Positions 1-6,764 of a stretch of DNA of 64,000 nt are shown piece by piece. Position numbers and translations under genes: made by a program. The stretch lies in assembly GCF_004348985.1 (NCBI RefSeq), contig NZ_SMKW01000006.1, positions 62,001 through 126,000 of the forward strand, read 5' to 3'. Each line of letters starts with the position of its first letter. Position 1 is the stretch's first letter. The stretch comes from Saccharopolyspora elongata (GTDB lineage Bacteria; Actinomycetota; Actinomycetes; Mycobacteriales; Pseudonocardiaceae). Below the pieces are notes generated by a model, which was not told the origin of the DNA, ran no database searches, and worked only from the letters and a program-made list of their open reading frames with translations.

Positions 1-57
1 CGGAGCCTGTCCGAGATCTGCCGGAGTGCGGGTGCGGCAGGGCGGGTGGGGCGCCGT

Positions 58-117
58 TTTCGCGCGAAACCGTCATCCGGCAGGCGTGGGGAACGCCGTT
101 TTCGCGCGAAAACGGCG
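58..117. repeat. Family A palindrome pair
   Basis: Two copies of the core TTTCGCGCGAAA lie at 58-69 and 100-111, start to start 42 bp. The second sits in a perfect 24-bp palindrome (94-117). The first has a mismatch at its flanking base. The same two-copy, 42-bp arrangement recurs at 1308, 6009, 17297, 32889 and (as three copies) 57585. Confidence 0.85.
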
Positions 118-140
118 CGGAGAATAAGATGCCGAACAGC

Positions 141-166
141 CGCTATCGCGACACGAAGCACGCACG
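141..166. repeat. Half of a family D hairpin
   Basis: The segment CGCTATCGCGACACGAAGCA and the bases after it match the loop and right arm of the family D hairpins (compare 46243-46287), without the left arm. It looks like a truncated copy downstream of the DUF72 gene. A similar half copy lies at 31733-31760. Apart from these repeats I see nothing in 1-253. Confidence 0.5.
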
Positions 167-253
167 CCCCCGGAATTGCAGAAGCGTCGCTTCATAGGGG
201 ATCGGGTGCCATGCCGCCGCGCTCCACCGCCGGACGATGCCCGAGCCAACCGT

Positions 254-1141
254 TCAACAGCCGGCGCAGCGCTCGGCGAGGGCTATCGCGTCGTGGGGTG
301 CGTGGGCCTTCACGTCGTTGTCGAAGTACGCGTAGACGTCTCGGCCCTTGGTCGTTGGGGCCGGGGCGGCGACCGTGTGCTTGGTCTTGGGGCATTTGCC
401 CTCGTGCCACGACCTGATCAACTTCGCCCAGTGGTCCAGGTCCTTGGCGCTGTAGCCGCTGGCGTACAGCTCCTCGGCGCCGTGGAAGCGGAGGTAGACG
501 AAGTCGCTCGTGACGTCCTCCAGGTGCGGCCAGGCCCCCGCCGCGTCCGCCACCACCAGGCCGATGTCGTGGCTGCGGAGCAGCTCGACCGCCTCGGCGG
601 AGGCGAAGCCGGGATGGCGGACCTCCAGCGCGTGGCGCAGCGGCCGATCCGCGTCGGTCTCGGTGAGCGAGCGGCCCGCGAGCCGATCGTCGTGCCGAGC
701 GGCCAGCGCAGCGGCCGCGGCGGTGCTCCGGGGGAGGAGGCGGAAGAACGCCGTCAGGCGTTCGACGTCGACGCCCAGCGACGGCGGGAGCTGCCAGAGC
801 AGCGGCCCGAGCTTCGAGCCGAGGGCGAGGATGCCGGAGGCGAAGAAGTTCGCCAGCGGCGTTTCGGCGTCGTGGAGCCTTTTCATGTGGGTGATGTAGC
901 GGCTTCCCTTGACCGCGAACAGGAAGTCGTCCGGGGTCTGCTCCGCCCAGCGGCGGTAGGTGTGCGGGCGTTGCAGGGAGTAGAACGACGCGTTGATCTC
1001 CGCCGAGCCGAGTCGGCTCGAGAGGTACTCCAGTTCGGCGCCGCGGCGCAGATCGCGCGGGTAGAACGGACCGTGCCAGGGGCCGTACACCCAACCGGAC
1101 GTGCCGATCCGGATCCTGCGCGATGCGGAACGAGCTCGCAT
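254..1141 (-). CDS. DUF72 family protein
   Basis: A 295-residue DUF72 (YecE-like) protein, a TIM-barrel family of unknown biochemical role. The N terminus has the family signature IGTSGWVYGPWHGPFYP, followed by the conserved block AEINASFYSLQ and, near the C terminus, VYAYFDNDVKAHAP. I chose the ATG at 1141 because it puts the signature within about ten residues of the start; the frame stays open upstream without a recognisable ribosome site. Length is slightly above the usual 240-290. It is monocistronic, and the 324 bp upstream hold only a family A repeat pair. No function is inferred. Confidence 0.85.
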   Translation of the reverse strand: MRARSASRRIRIGTSGWVYGPWHGPFYPRDLRRGAELEYLSSRLGSAEINASFYSLQRPHTYRRWAEQTPDDFLFAVKGSRYITHMKRLHDAETPLANFFASGILALGSKLGPLLWQLPPSLGVDVERLTAFFRLLPRSTAAAAALAARHDDRLAGRSLTETDADRPLRHALEVRHPGFASAEAVELLRSHDIGLVVADAAGAWPHLEDVTSDFVYLRFHGAEELYASGYSAKDLDHWAKLIRSWHEGKCPKTKHTVAAPAPTTKGRDVYAYFDNDVKAHAPHDAIALAERCAGC

Positions 1142-1307
1142 GACCCTTCCCACGGTATCCGCCGGTTCGCCGACCGGCGGGTCTCCGAGCATCGGACTAC
1201 CCACCCCGGCCCGGCGCGGCACGTCCGAACGGGATTTTCCGGTTTGTCCGAGGGCCCGTTTCAGACCGGCGTGCGGGCACGTGGGACGTGGCCGCCTGGA
1301 ACGCAGG

Positions 1308-1373
1308 GCGTCGATTTCGCGCGAAATCGACGCCTCGCGTGGGGGAGGGTTGGCGATTTCGCGCGAAATCGCC
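1308..1373. repeat. Family A palindrome pair
   Basis: A perfect 26-bp palindrome (1308-1333) and a perfect 22-bp palindrome (1352-1373) share the core TTTCGCGCGAAA at 1315 and 1357, exactly 42 bp apart. Here the base flanking the core is A on the left and T on the right, whereas the copy at 94-117 has T and A, so pairing is kept. They fill the otherwise empty gap 1142-1465 between two minus-strand genes. Confidence 0.85.
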
Positions 1374-1465
1374 CCGGCGTGGGGCGCCGGATGCCTTCGG
1401 ATGAGCCGGGCGGACCATTCTGAAACGAGCTCTGGAATTGGATGCCCTCGGTCAGGCGGCAGTCG

Positions 1466-2629
1466 TCAGCGCAGGGTGACCGGGAGGGTGCGGAGGCCGC
1501 GGTTGCGGAAGGAGTTCCGCCACTGCAGCTCCTCCTCCGGCACCGCCAGCGCTAGGTCCGGGAACCGGCTCAGCAGCGCGCCGAAGCCGATCTCCCCCTC
1601 CATCCGCGCCAGCGACGCCCCGAGGCAGAAGTGCGGCCCGTGGCCGAACGCCAGGTGCGGGTTGTCGGCGCGGTCGAGGTCCAGGCGCTCCGGGTCGGCG
1701 TAGCGGTCCGGGTCGTGGTGCGCCGACACCAGCGAGAGCAGCACCGTCTCCCCGGCCGGGATGGTCACGCCGCCGATCTCGACGTCGGTGACCGGGAACC
1801 GGCGGATCGCCAGCTGCGGCGGGGGATCGAACCGCAGCAATTCGTCCACAGTGGCCGATGTGACTCCGCTGCGGGCTTCGGCGAGCGCCGACGGTCGCGT
1901 CAGCAGCGCGGCGAGCCCGTTGCCCAGCAGGTTCACCGTGTTCTCGTAGCCGGCGAACAGCACGAGGAACGCCGCCGACGTCAGCTCCTCCTCGCTGAGC
2001 CGGTCCTCCTCGTCGCGGAGCTCGATCAGGCTGCTGAGGAAGTCCGCGCCGGGATTCGCGCGCTTCGCCGCGATCAGTTCGAGCAGGTAGCCGTACAGCG
2101 CCTTGAGTGAATCCCGGGCCTGGTCGGGCGTCTCGGGTGCGAGCATGCCGTCGGTCCACGAGCGGAAGTCCGGCCGGTCGGCGGCGTCCACGCCGAGCAG
2201 CTCGCAGATCACCGTGATCGGCAGCGGCGCGCAGTAGGCCGGCATCAGGTCCGCTTCGCGCTGCCCGGCCAGGGCGTCCAGCAGCTCGTCGGCGATCTGC
2301 CGGACCCGCGGGCGCAGCGGCTCGATCCGGCGCGGGGCGAACGCCTTGCCGATGATGCGGCGCAGCCTCGTGTGCTCCGGCGCATCCATGTTGAGCAAGT
2401 TCGCGTCCAGCGCGGGCGGCAGCGAGAAGCCGCGGTAGCCGCCGCCGGAGTGCTTCTTGTCCAGCGACAGCCGCGCATCGGCCAACGCCGCGCGCACGTC
2501 CGCGTAGCGGGTGACCAGCCAGATCGATGTGCCGTCCGGGGCGGTCGCGCGGTGCACGGGCCCCTCCTCGCGGAGGCGGGCGTAGGTGGCGCGGGCAGCG
2601 GTGACGAAGGCGGAGTCGATCTCGATCAC
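1466..2629 (-). CDS. Cytochrome P450
   Basis: A 387-residue soluble bacterial class I cytochrome P450, a haem monooxygenase needing ferredoxin and a reductase (not seen in this window). The haem-binding loop FGHGPHFCLGASLAR carries the axial cysteine near the C terminus. The K-helix ExxR motif is in VDELLRF. The I-helix reads LVLFAGYENT, so the oxygen-activating acid-Thr pair of the common AGxET form is altered by an inserted Asn position. The size and the N-terminal HTRLRRIIGKAF block fit actinobacterial CYP107/CYP105-like enzymes, but family assignment would need an alignment. It starts with GTG and is divergent from phnD. No biosynthetic genes are adjacent, so the substrate is unknown. Confidence 0.9.
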   Translation of the reverse strand: MIEIDSAFVTAARATYARLREEGPVHRATAPDGTSIWLVTRYADVRAALADARLSLDKKHSGGGYRGFSLPPALDANLLNMDAPEHTRLRRIIGKAFAPRRIEPLRPRVRQIADELLDALAGQREADLMPAYCAPLPITVICELLGVDAADRPDFRSWTDGMLAPETPDQARDSLKALYGYLLELIAAKRANPGADFLSSLIELRDEEDRLSEEELTSAAFLVLFAGYENTVNLLGNGLAALLTRPSALAEARSGVTSATVDELLRFDPPPQLAIRRFPVTDVEIGGVTIPAGETVLLSLVSAHHDPDRYADPERLDLDRADNPHLAFGHGPHFCLGASLARMEGEIGFGALLSRFPDLALAVPEEELQWRNSFRNRGLRTLPVTLR

Positions 2630-2769
2630 GGTCTCGAAGCTACGCGAGTTGTCAGGTCAGATGCGCCGGACCGTCCGCAGCCGTTCGGTTCGGTGTAACC
2701 GGGAGCCGGTCACCACTCCACCTGGTTTCCGCACGCTGACCGCGCACCTCAGCGATGGAAGGACCTGCC

Positions 2770-3711
2770 ATGTTCAAGACCTCCCGGCGGTTGCTCACCG
2801 TCCTCGCCTGCGCGGCGCTGCCGCTGGGCCTGACCGCCTGCGGCCCGAGTGCGGCCACCGAGCAGGGCGGCGCGCGCAACCCGGACGAGCTGGTGTTCGC
2901 CTCGATCCCGACGGAGGACTCCACCAGCCTGGAGCAGGAGTTCCGGCCGCTGATCGACATGCTTGCGAAGGAGACCGGCAAGAAGATCCGCGTGGAGAAG
3001 GCCACCGACTACGCGGCGGTCATCGAGGGCCAGCGCACCGGCAAGATCGACATCGCGATGTACGGGCCGCTGTCGTACGTGGTCGCGAAGAACAGCGGGG
3101 TGCGGATCAGCCCGCTCGGCGCCCAGGTGGAGACCAAGGGCGGGGCGCCCGGCTACCGGGCCTACGGAGTGGTCAAGCCCGATTCGCCGGTCCAGCGCAT
3201 CGAGGACTTCCGGGGCAAGCAGGTCTGCTTCGTCGACCCCAACTCGACCTCCGGCTACCTCTACCCGAAGGCGGCGCTGCAGAAGGCCGGCATCGACGCC
3301 GAACGCGACGTCAAGCCGGTGTTGGCCGGCGGGCACGACGCGTCGGCGCTGGGCGTGGCCAGCGGCCAGTGCGACGCCGGGTTCGCCTACGACGCGATGG
3401 TCGACAAGCTGCTGCCGGAGAAGGGCGGCATCAAGACCGGTGACCTGCGGGTGGTGTGGCGCTCGGAGCTGATCCCGGGCTCGCCGGCCGCGATCGCCGA
3501 CGACCTCGACCCGGCCCTGAAGAGCAAGGTCGTGGAGGCGTTCGGGACCAAGGCCAACGCCGACTACCTCAAGGCGAACGGCTTCTGCACGGCGGACGAC
3601 TGCGAGGTCGGCGGCTACTGGGGCTTCGTCCCGGCCGACGACGCGACGTTCAACAGCGTCCGCGACGTCTGCGGCATCACCCGCGACAAGCAGTGCACCG
3701 AAGGCAGCTGA
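2770..3711 (+). CDS. phnD: Phosphonate ABC transporter substrate-binding lipoprotein (PhnD)
   Basis: A 313-residue periplasmic-binding-protein-fold lipoprotein predicted to bind phosphonates or related phosphorus compounds outside the membrane. The signal peptide ends in lipobox LTAC with the lipidated Cys at residue 24. The mature part shows the PhnD-family pattern ELVFASIPTEDSTSLEQEF, then KIRVEKATDYAAVIEGQ and VCFVDPNSTSGYLYP. I use the ATG at 2770, with GGAAGG nine bases upstream, rather than the in-frame ATG at 2755. It is followed by a 42-bp perfect palindrome and then phnF. No phnC or phnE is present in the window, so its permease must lie elsewhere or it serves another role. Confidence 0.88.
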   Translation: MFKTSRRLLTVLACAALPLGLTACGPSAATEQGGARNPDELVFASIPTEDSTSLEQEFRPLIDMLAKETGKKIRVEKATDYAAVIEGQRTGKIDIAMYGPLSYVVAKNSGVRISPLGAQVETKGGAPGYRAYGVVKPDSPVQRIEDFRGKQVCFVDPNSTSGYLYPKAALQKAGIDAERDVKPVLAGGHDASALGVASGQCDAGFAYDAMVDKLLPEKGGIKTGDLRVVWRSELIPGSPAAIADDLDPALKSKVVEAFGTKANADYLKANGFCTADDCEVGGYWGFVPADDATFNSVRDVCGITRDKQCTEGS

Positions 3712-3723
3712 CACGCGAATGTC

Positions 3724-3765
3724 CGGTGGGGACCGCAGTTTCAATTGAAACTGCGGTCCCCACCG
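3724..3765. terminator. 42-bp perfect palindrome after phnD (family B core)
   Basis: A perfect palindrome centred on CAATTG at 3742-3747, with arms of 21 bases. The core GTTTCAATTGAAAC matches family B elements elsewhere (63126-63139). It starts 12 bases after the phnD stop and probably ends or attenuates that transcript, although no T-run follows. Confidence 0.65.
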
Positions 3766-3831
3766 CTTCGAATACGTGACAAGTGTCCGGGGTGTTCACC
3801 TTCGTGATTCTGCGCGTTGGGTTCGGCGAAG

Positions 3832-3843
3832 TTGTCCGGACAA
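3832..3843. promoter_or_regulatory. Candidate PhnF operator
   Basis: A perfect 12-bp palindrome TTGTCCGGACAA ends 23 bases before the phnF start. GntR/HutC regulators usually bind such short palindromes and repress their own operon. Further upstream, GACAAGTGTC (3778-3787) is a second small inverted repeat and GTTCACC (3794-3800) resembles one unit of an actinobacterial PhoP box. Binding is inferred only. Confidence 0.45.
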
Positions 3844-3866
3844 GCTGGGCGCGCAGGCTCCCGGGC

Positions 3867-4598
3867 GTGGTCAGAAGCCGGTACGTGGAGATAGCCGACA
3901 CCCTCGCCGCCGAGCTCGCGCAGCTGCCGGCCGGCAGCCGGATCGCCGGCGAGCACGAGATCGCCGCCCGGTTCGAGGTGGGGCGGGCGGCGGCCCGCGC
4001 CGCCATGCAGGAGCTGGAGCAGCGGCTGCTGGTTCGCCGGGTGCGGGGCGCCGGCACCTTCGTGAACCGGCGCATCGACTACGTGATTTCCCAGCGGCGG
4101 GCCCCGTCCTGGCACCAGACGGTGCGCGAGGCGGGTGCCGAGCCGCGCTCGGTCGTGCGCGACGTGCGGCGCGCTCCGCTGCCCGCGGCCGAGGCCGGGC
4201 TGCTGGAGCGGCCGGCCGGCAGCCCGGCCAGCCTGCTGATCCGCCAGTACTACGTGGACGACCTGCTGCACGGCTGGTCGAACGAGTGGATCCCGGCCGA
4301 CGTGCTGCCCGACGTCGAGATCGCGGTGCACAGCGTCGAATCGGTCGACTCGATCCTGCGCCAGATGGGCAGGGTCCGGCCGGTGCGTTCCTGGTGCCGG
4401 GTCAGCAACGCGCTGCCGGAGCCCGAGGTCGTCGCGGGCCTGGAGATCGAGTCCGGCCGCCCGGTGTGGCTGGTGGAGAGCGTCAGCCGGGACTCGGGCA
4501 CCGGACTTCCGGTGCTGTTCAGCCGCTCCTGGTCGCGCCCAGATTCCGCCCGGATCGTCGTCGAGATGGACGGGCCGTACCAACCGGAGGACGAGTGA
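3867..4598 (+). CDS. phnF: GntR/HutC-family transcriptional regulator of the phosphonate operon (PhnF-like)
   Basis: A 243-residue regulator with an N-terminal winged helix (about residues 1-65, including SRIAGEHEIAARFEVGRAAARAAM and GAGTFV) and a C-terminal UTRA ligand-binding domain (residues 75-235). The open frame extends to 3783, but the extra 28 residues do not resemble a winged helix. The GTG at 3867 places the first helix (RYVEIADTLAAEL) at the usual position, so I start there. Its stop overlaps the phnG start by 4 bp, making it first gene of the translationally coupled run phnF-G-H-I-JK. It most likely senses phosphonate or phosphate-related ligands and represses its own operon through the palindrome at 3832-3843. 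Confidence 0.85.
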   Translation: MVRSRYVEIADTLAAELAQLPAGSRIAGEHEIAARFEVGRAAARAAMQELEQRLLVRRVRGAGTFVNRRIDYVISQRRAPSWHQTVREAGAEPRSVVRDVRRAPLPAAEAGLLERPAGSPASLLIRQYYVDDLLHGWSNEWIPADVLPDVEIAVHSVESVDSILRQMGRVRPVRSWCRVSNALPEPEVVAGLEIESGRPVWLVESVSRDSGTGLPVLFSRSWSRPDSARIVVEMDGPYQPEDE

Positions 4599-5011
4599 AC
4601 AGGGAACAGCGTGCCGCGCTGCTCGCCGCGGCCGAACCGGCCGAGGTGATCGAGCTGGCCGATGCCTGCCTGGAGGCGGCGCCGCCGCCGAAGGTGCTGG
4701 TGCCGCCGGAGGTCGGCTGCGTGTCGGTGCAGGTGCGGGAGCCGATCGTGCGGGACCGGTTCCTGCTCGGCGACGTGCTCGCCTGCCGCGCCGAGGTGGA
4801 GCTGGACGGTGCACGTGGCTGGGCGATGCGGCTCGGCGACGACCGGGCCGCCGCGCTGGCCGCGGCGATCCTCGACGCCGCCGTGGAATCCGGCCGGGCG
4901 CGGGCCGAGGTCGAACAGCTCTGCGCGCGGGTCGCGGAGCGGCAGCGGCTGGCCGAGGACACCGAGTGGGCCGAACTGGCCCCGACGATCGTCGAGTTCG
5001 AGGAATTGTGA
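4595..5011 (+). CDS. phnG: C-P lyase core subunit PhnG
   Basis: A 138-residue PhnG. In Escherichia coli, PhnG forms the PhnGHIJ core complex and with PhnI and PhnH couples ATP to the phosphonate to give ribose 1-phosphonate triphosphate. Family hallmarks are the N-terminal QRAALLAAAEPAEVIELA and the segment GDVLACRAEVELDG followed by GWAMRLGDDRAAALAAAILDAA. The GTG start at 4595 overlaps the phnF stop (GTGA) and its own stop overlaps the phnH ATG. It is slightly shorter than the 150-residue E. coli protein. Confidence 0.9.
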   Translation: MNREQRAALLAAAEPAEVIELADACLEAAPPPKVLVPPEVGCVSVQVREPIVRDRFLLGDVLACRAEVELDGARGWAMRLGDDRAAALAAAILDAAVESGRARAEVEQLCARVAERQRLAEDTEWAELAPTIVEFEEL

Positions 5012-5595
5012 TGACTGCGACCGCTTCCTTGTCGCCCAAGCAGGCGCAACTGGTCTTCCGCGCCGTGCTGGACGCCCTGTCCCGCCCGGGCGAGGTGCTC
5101 CGGTTTCCCGCAATTTCCATTGAAATTGGACCTTCGATTTCAATGGAAATTGCGGATCCCCGGGTTCCGGAGGCGTTGTTGCCGGTGCTGGCGCTGGCCG
5201 ACCTGGACACCCCCGTGCACGTCGATGACTGCGCCGACGTCGTCCGCACCCAGACCTCCGCGCCGATCGTCGACCGCCCCACCGCGCGCCTGGCGGCGCT
5301 GCTCAGGCCGCTCGACGACCTGGCCGGATTCCGCGTCGGAAGCGCTGCCGCGCCCGAAGACGCCGCGCTGATTTCCCTTGCCGTGGAAGGTTTCGGCCGC
5401 GGTCGGCCGCTGCGGCTGGCCGGGCCGGGCGTGCCGGGCCGCCGCGAGCTGCGCGTCGCCGGCCTGCCCGCCGACTTCGTCGCGCAGCGGCGGGACCTGA
5501 TCTCCTTCCCGGCCGGTTTCGACCTGCTGCTGGTCGCCCCCGGCGGGGAGCTGGTCGGGCTGCCGCGCTCCACCCGAGTCGAGGAAGGTGCCTGA
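5011..5595 (+). CDS. phnH: C-P lyase subunit PhnH with an in-frame family B repeat insertion
   Basis: A 194-residue PhnH, core-complex subunit of the carbon-phosphorus lyase with a PLP-transferase-like fold. The start LSPKQAQLVFRAVLDALSRPGEV and the block ALADLDTPVHVDD are recognisable. Between them, residues 34-48 (AISIEIGPSISMEIA) are encoded entirely by a 48-bp palindromic repeat at 5108-5155 identical to non-coding DNA at 63236-63283. The reading frame passes through it without a stop. The insertion lies in what should be a loop, so the protein is probably still functional. The ATG overlaps the phnG stop and the TGA overlaps the phnI ATG. Confidence 0.9.
   Translation: MTATASLSPKQAQLVFRAVLDALSRPGEVLRFPAISIEIGPSISMEIADPRVPEALLPVLALADLDTPVHVDDCADVVRTQTSAPIVDRPTARLAALLRPLDDLAGFRVGSAAAPEDAALISLAVEGFGRGRPLRLAGPGVPGRRELRVAGLPADFVAQRRDLISFPAGFDLLLVAPGGELVGLPRSTRVEEGA
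5108..5155. repeat. Family B 48-bp inverted-repeat element inside phnH
   Basis: A 19-bp perfect inverted repeat (5108-5126 and 5137-5155) flanks the 10-base loop TGGACCTTCG. Each arm contains CAATTTCCATTGAAAT, itself near palindromic. All 48 bases equal those at 63236-63283. The element is translated as part of PhnH. Confidence 0.95.
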
Positions 5596-6764
5596 TGGGA
5601 TATTCCGGAGTCCGCGGCGGGATGAACGCCATCCTCGCCGCCGAGCGGCTGGTGCGCCGGTCGCGGGACCACGCCCCGGCGGAGTGGGCGAGCACCGAGC
5701 AGATCGTGCTGCGGTTCCGCCTGGCCGTCGACCGGATCATGGGCGAGGCGGGCCTGTACGACCCGCCGACCGCCGCCGACGCGTTCCGGCAGGCCGAGGG
5801 CGACGTGCTGGAGGCCGCGCACCTCGTGCGGGCGCACCGGTCGACGCTGCCGAGGCTGGCGGTCACCGAGCCCGTCGACCCGGACGAGATGGTGGTGCTG
5901 CGCCGCATCGTCCCGGCCCACCGCACCCCGGACGGCCCGCAGCTGCTGGGCCGCACCACCGACTACACCGGCCGCCTCTTGGAGCGCCCGGCCGGAGAGC
6001 AGGGCGACGATTTCGCGCGAAATCACCGTCCCGCAGGCGTGGAGAGCGACGATTTCGCGCGAAATCGCCACGAGGCGGAGCAGGAGCGACCGGCCGAGCG
6101 CACGCCGGAGCAGCGGCAGCCGCGCCGGTTCTACCAGCTGCTCCGCGACCTGGACCTGGTCGTCGAGCACGGCGAGCCGGCCGAGGACCCCGAGCCGTTC
6201 GACATCACCCGGCGGGCCGCCCGCCCGCCGGCGCCGCGCTCGGCGGTGCTCTCCAGCATGGCCCGCGCGGAGACCGGTGCGCTGGTCGGGCTCTGGTACC
6301 GGTCGATCCTCGGGCCCGACGGCGACGTCCACGAGATCACCCTCGGCGACACCCGGCACGGCCGCGTGCCGCTGCGGGTCGTGCACCCGCACACCGGGAA
6401 ACCGGTGGAGATCGGGCAGATCCGGGTGACCGAGGCGGAGGGCATCGAGGACCTCGACGGCGCCGACGAGGACCGCACCCGGTTCGACGTCGGCTACGGG
6501 CTCTGCTTCGGGCACAACGAGCGCAAGGCGATCGCGATGGCCAACCTGGACATCGCCTGGCGCCGCGCCGCGCCGGACAGCCCGCTGGAACAGCTGCTGC
6601 TGCTCACCACCGACGGGCTGGATTCCGGCGGCTTCCTGGAGCACCTCAAGCTGCCGCACTACGTGACGTTCCGGTCCATGGTGGACCGCAAGCTCGCCCG
6701 GCGGACGGCGCGGAACTCGACCGAGCCGCGCGTGCCGGAGCCGTTCGGGGAGGAGTGCCGATGA
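5595..6764 (+). CDS. phnI: C-P lyase subunit PhnI with an in-frame family A repeat insertion
   Basis: A 389-residue PhnI, the core subunit that acts as purine nucleosidase and, with PhnGHL, forms the triphosphate-ribose phosphonate. It opens with the typical GYSGVRGGMNAILAAERLV and has the conserved LGDTRHGRVPLRVVHPHTG and GLCFGHNERKAIAMANLD blocks. Residues about 137-158 (GDDFARNHRPAGVE, then SDDFARNR) are encoded by two family A palindromes 42 bp apart. This is a 14-codon period, so the frame is kept. E. coli PhnI has 354 residues, so the insertion explains much of the excess. The ATG overlaps the phnH stop and the stop overlaps phnJK. Confidence 0.92.
   Translation: MGYSGVRGGMNAILAAERLVRRSRDHAPAEWASTEQIVLRFRLAVDRIMGEAGLYDPPTAADAFRQAEGDVLEAAHLVRAHRSTLPRLAVTEPVDPDEMVVLRRIVPAHRTPDGPQLLGRTTDYTGRLLERPAGEQGDDFARNHRPAGVESDDFARNRHEAEQERPAERTPEQRQPRRFYQLLRDLDLVVEHGEPAEDPEPFDITRRAARPPAPRSAVLSSMARAETGALVGLWYRSILGPDGDVHEITLGDTRHGRVPLRVVHPHTGKPVEIGQIRVTEAEGIEDLDGADEDRTRFDVGYGLCFGHNERKAIAMANLDIAWRRAAPDSPLEQLLLLTTDGLDSGGFLEHLKLPHYVTFRSMVDRKLARRTARNSTEPRVPEPFGEECR
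6009..6067. repeat. Family A palindrome pair inside phnI
   Basis: GATTTCGCGCGAAATC occurs at 6009-6024 and again at 6051-6066, 42 bp apart, separated by a spacer like those of the non-coding copies (compare 70-99). It is read in the frame that gives DFARN twice. All three forward frames of the core are free of stop codons. Confidence 0.93.

Noticed and set aside
46-417. Arg-rich open frames at the left edge and in the family A repeats
   Set aside because: They consist largely of the repeat and the antisense of DUF72, with no ribosome sites.
1466-2629. A secondary-metabolite gene cluster around the P450
   Set aside because: No synthase, tailoring, transporter or pathway regulator genes are adjacent.
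3741-6659. A 972-codon minus-strand frame opposite phnF-phnI
   Set aside because: Antisense shadow of the phn genes, with no family motifs and no ribosome site.
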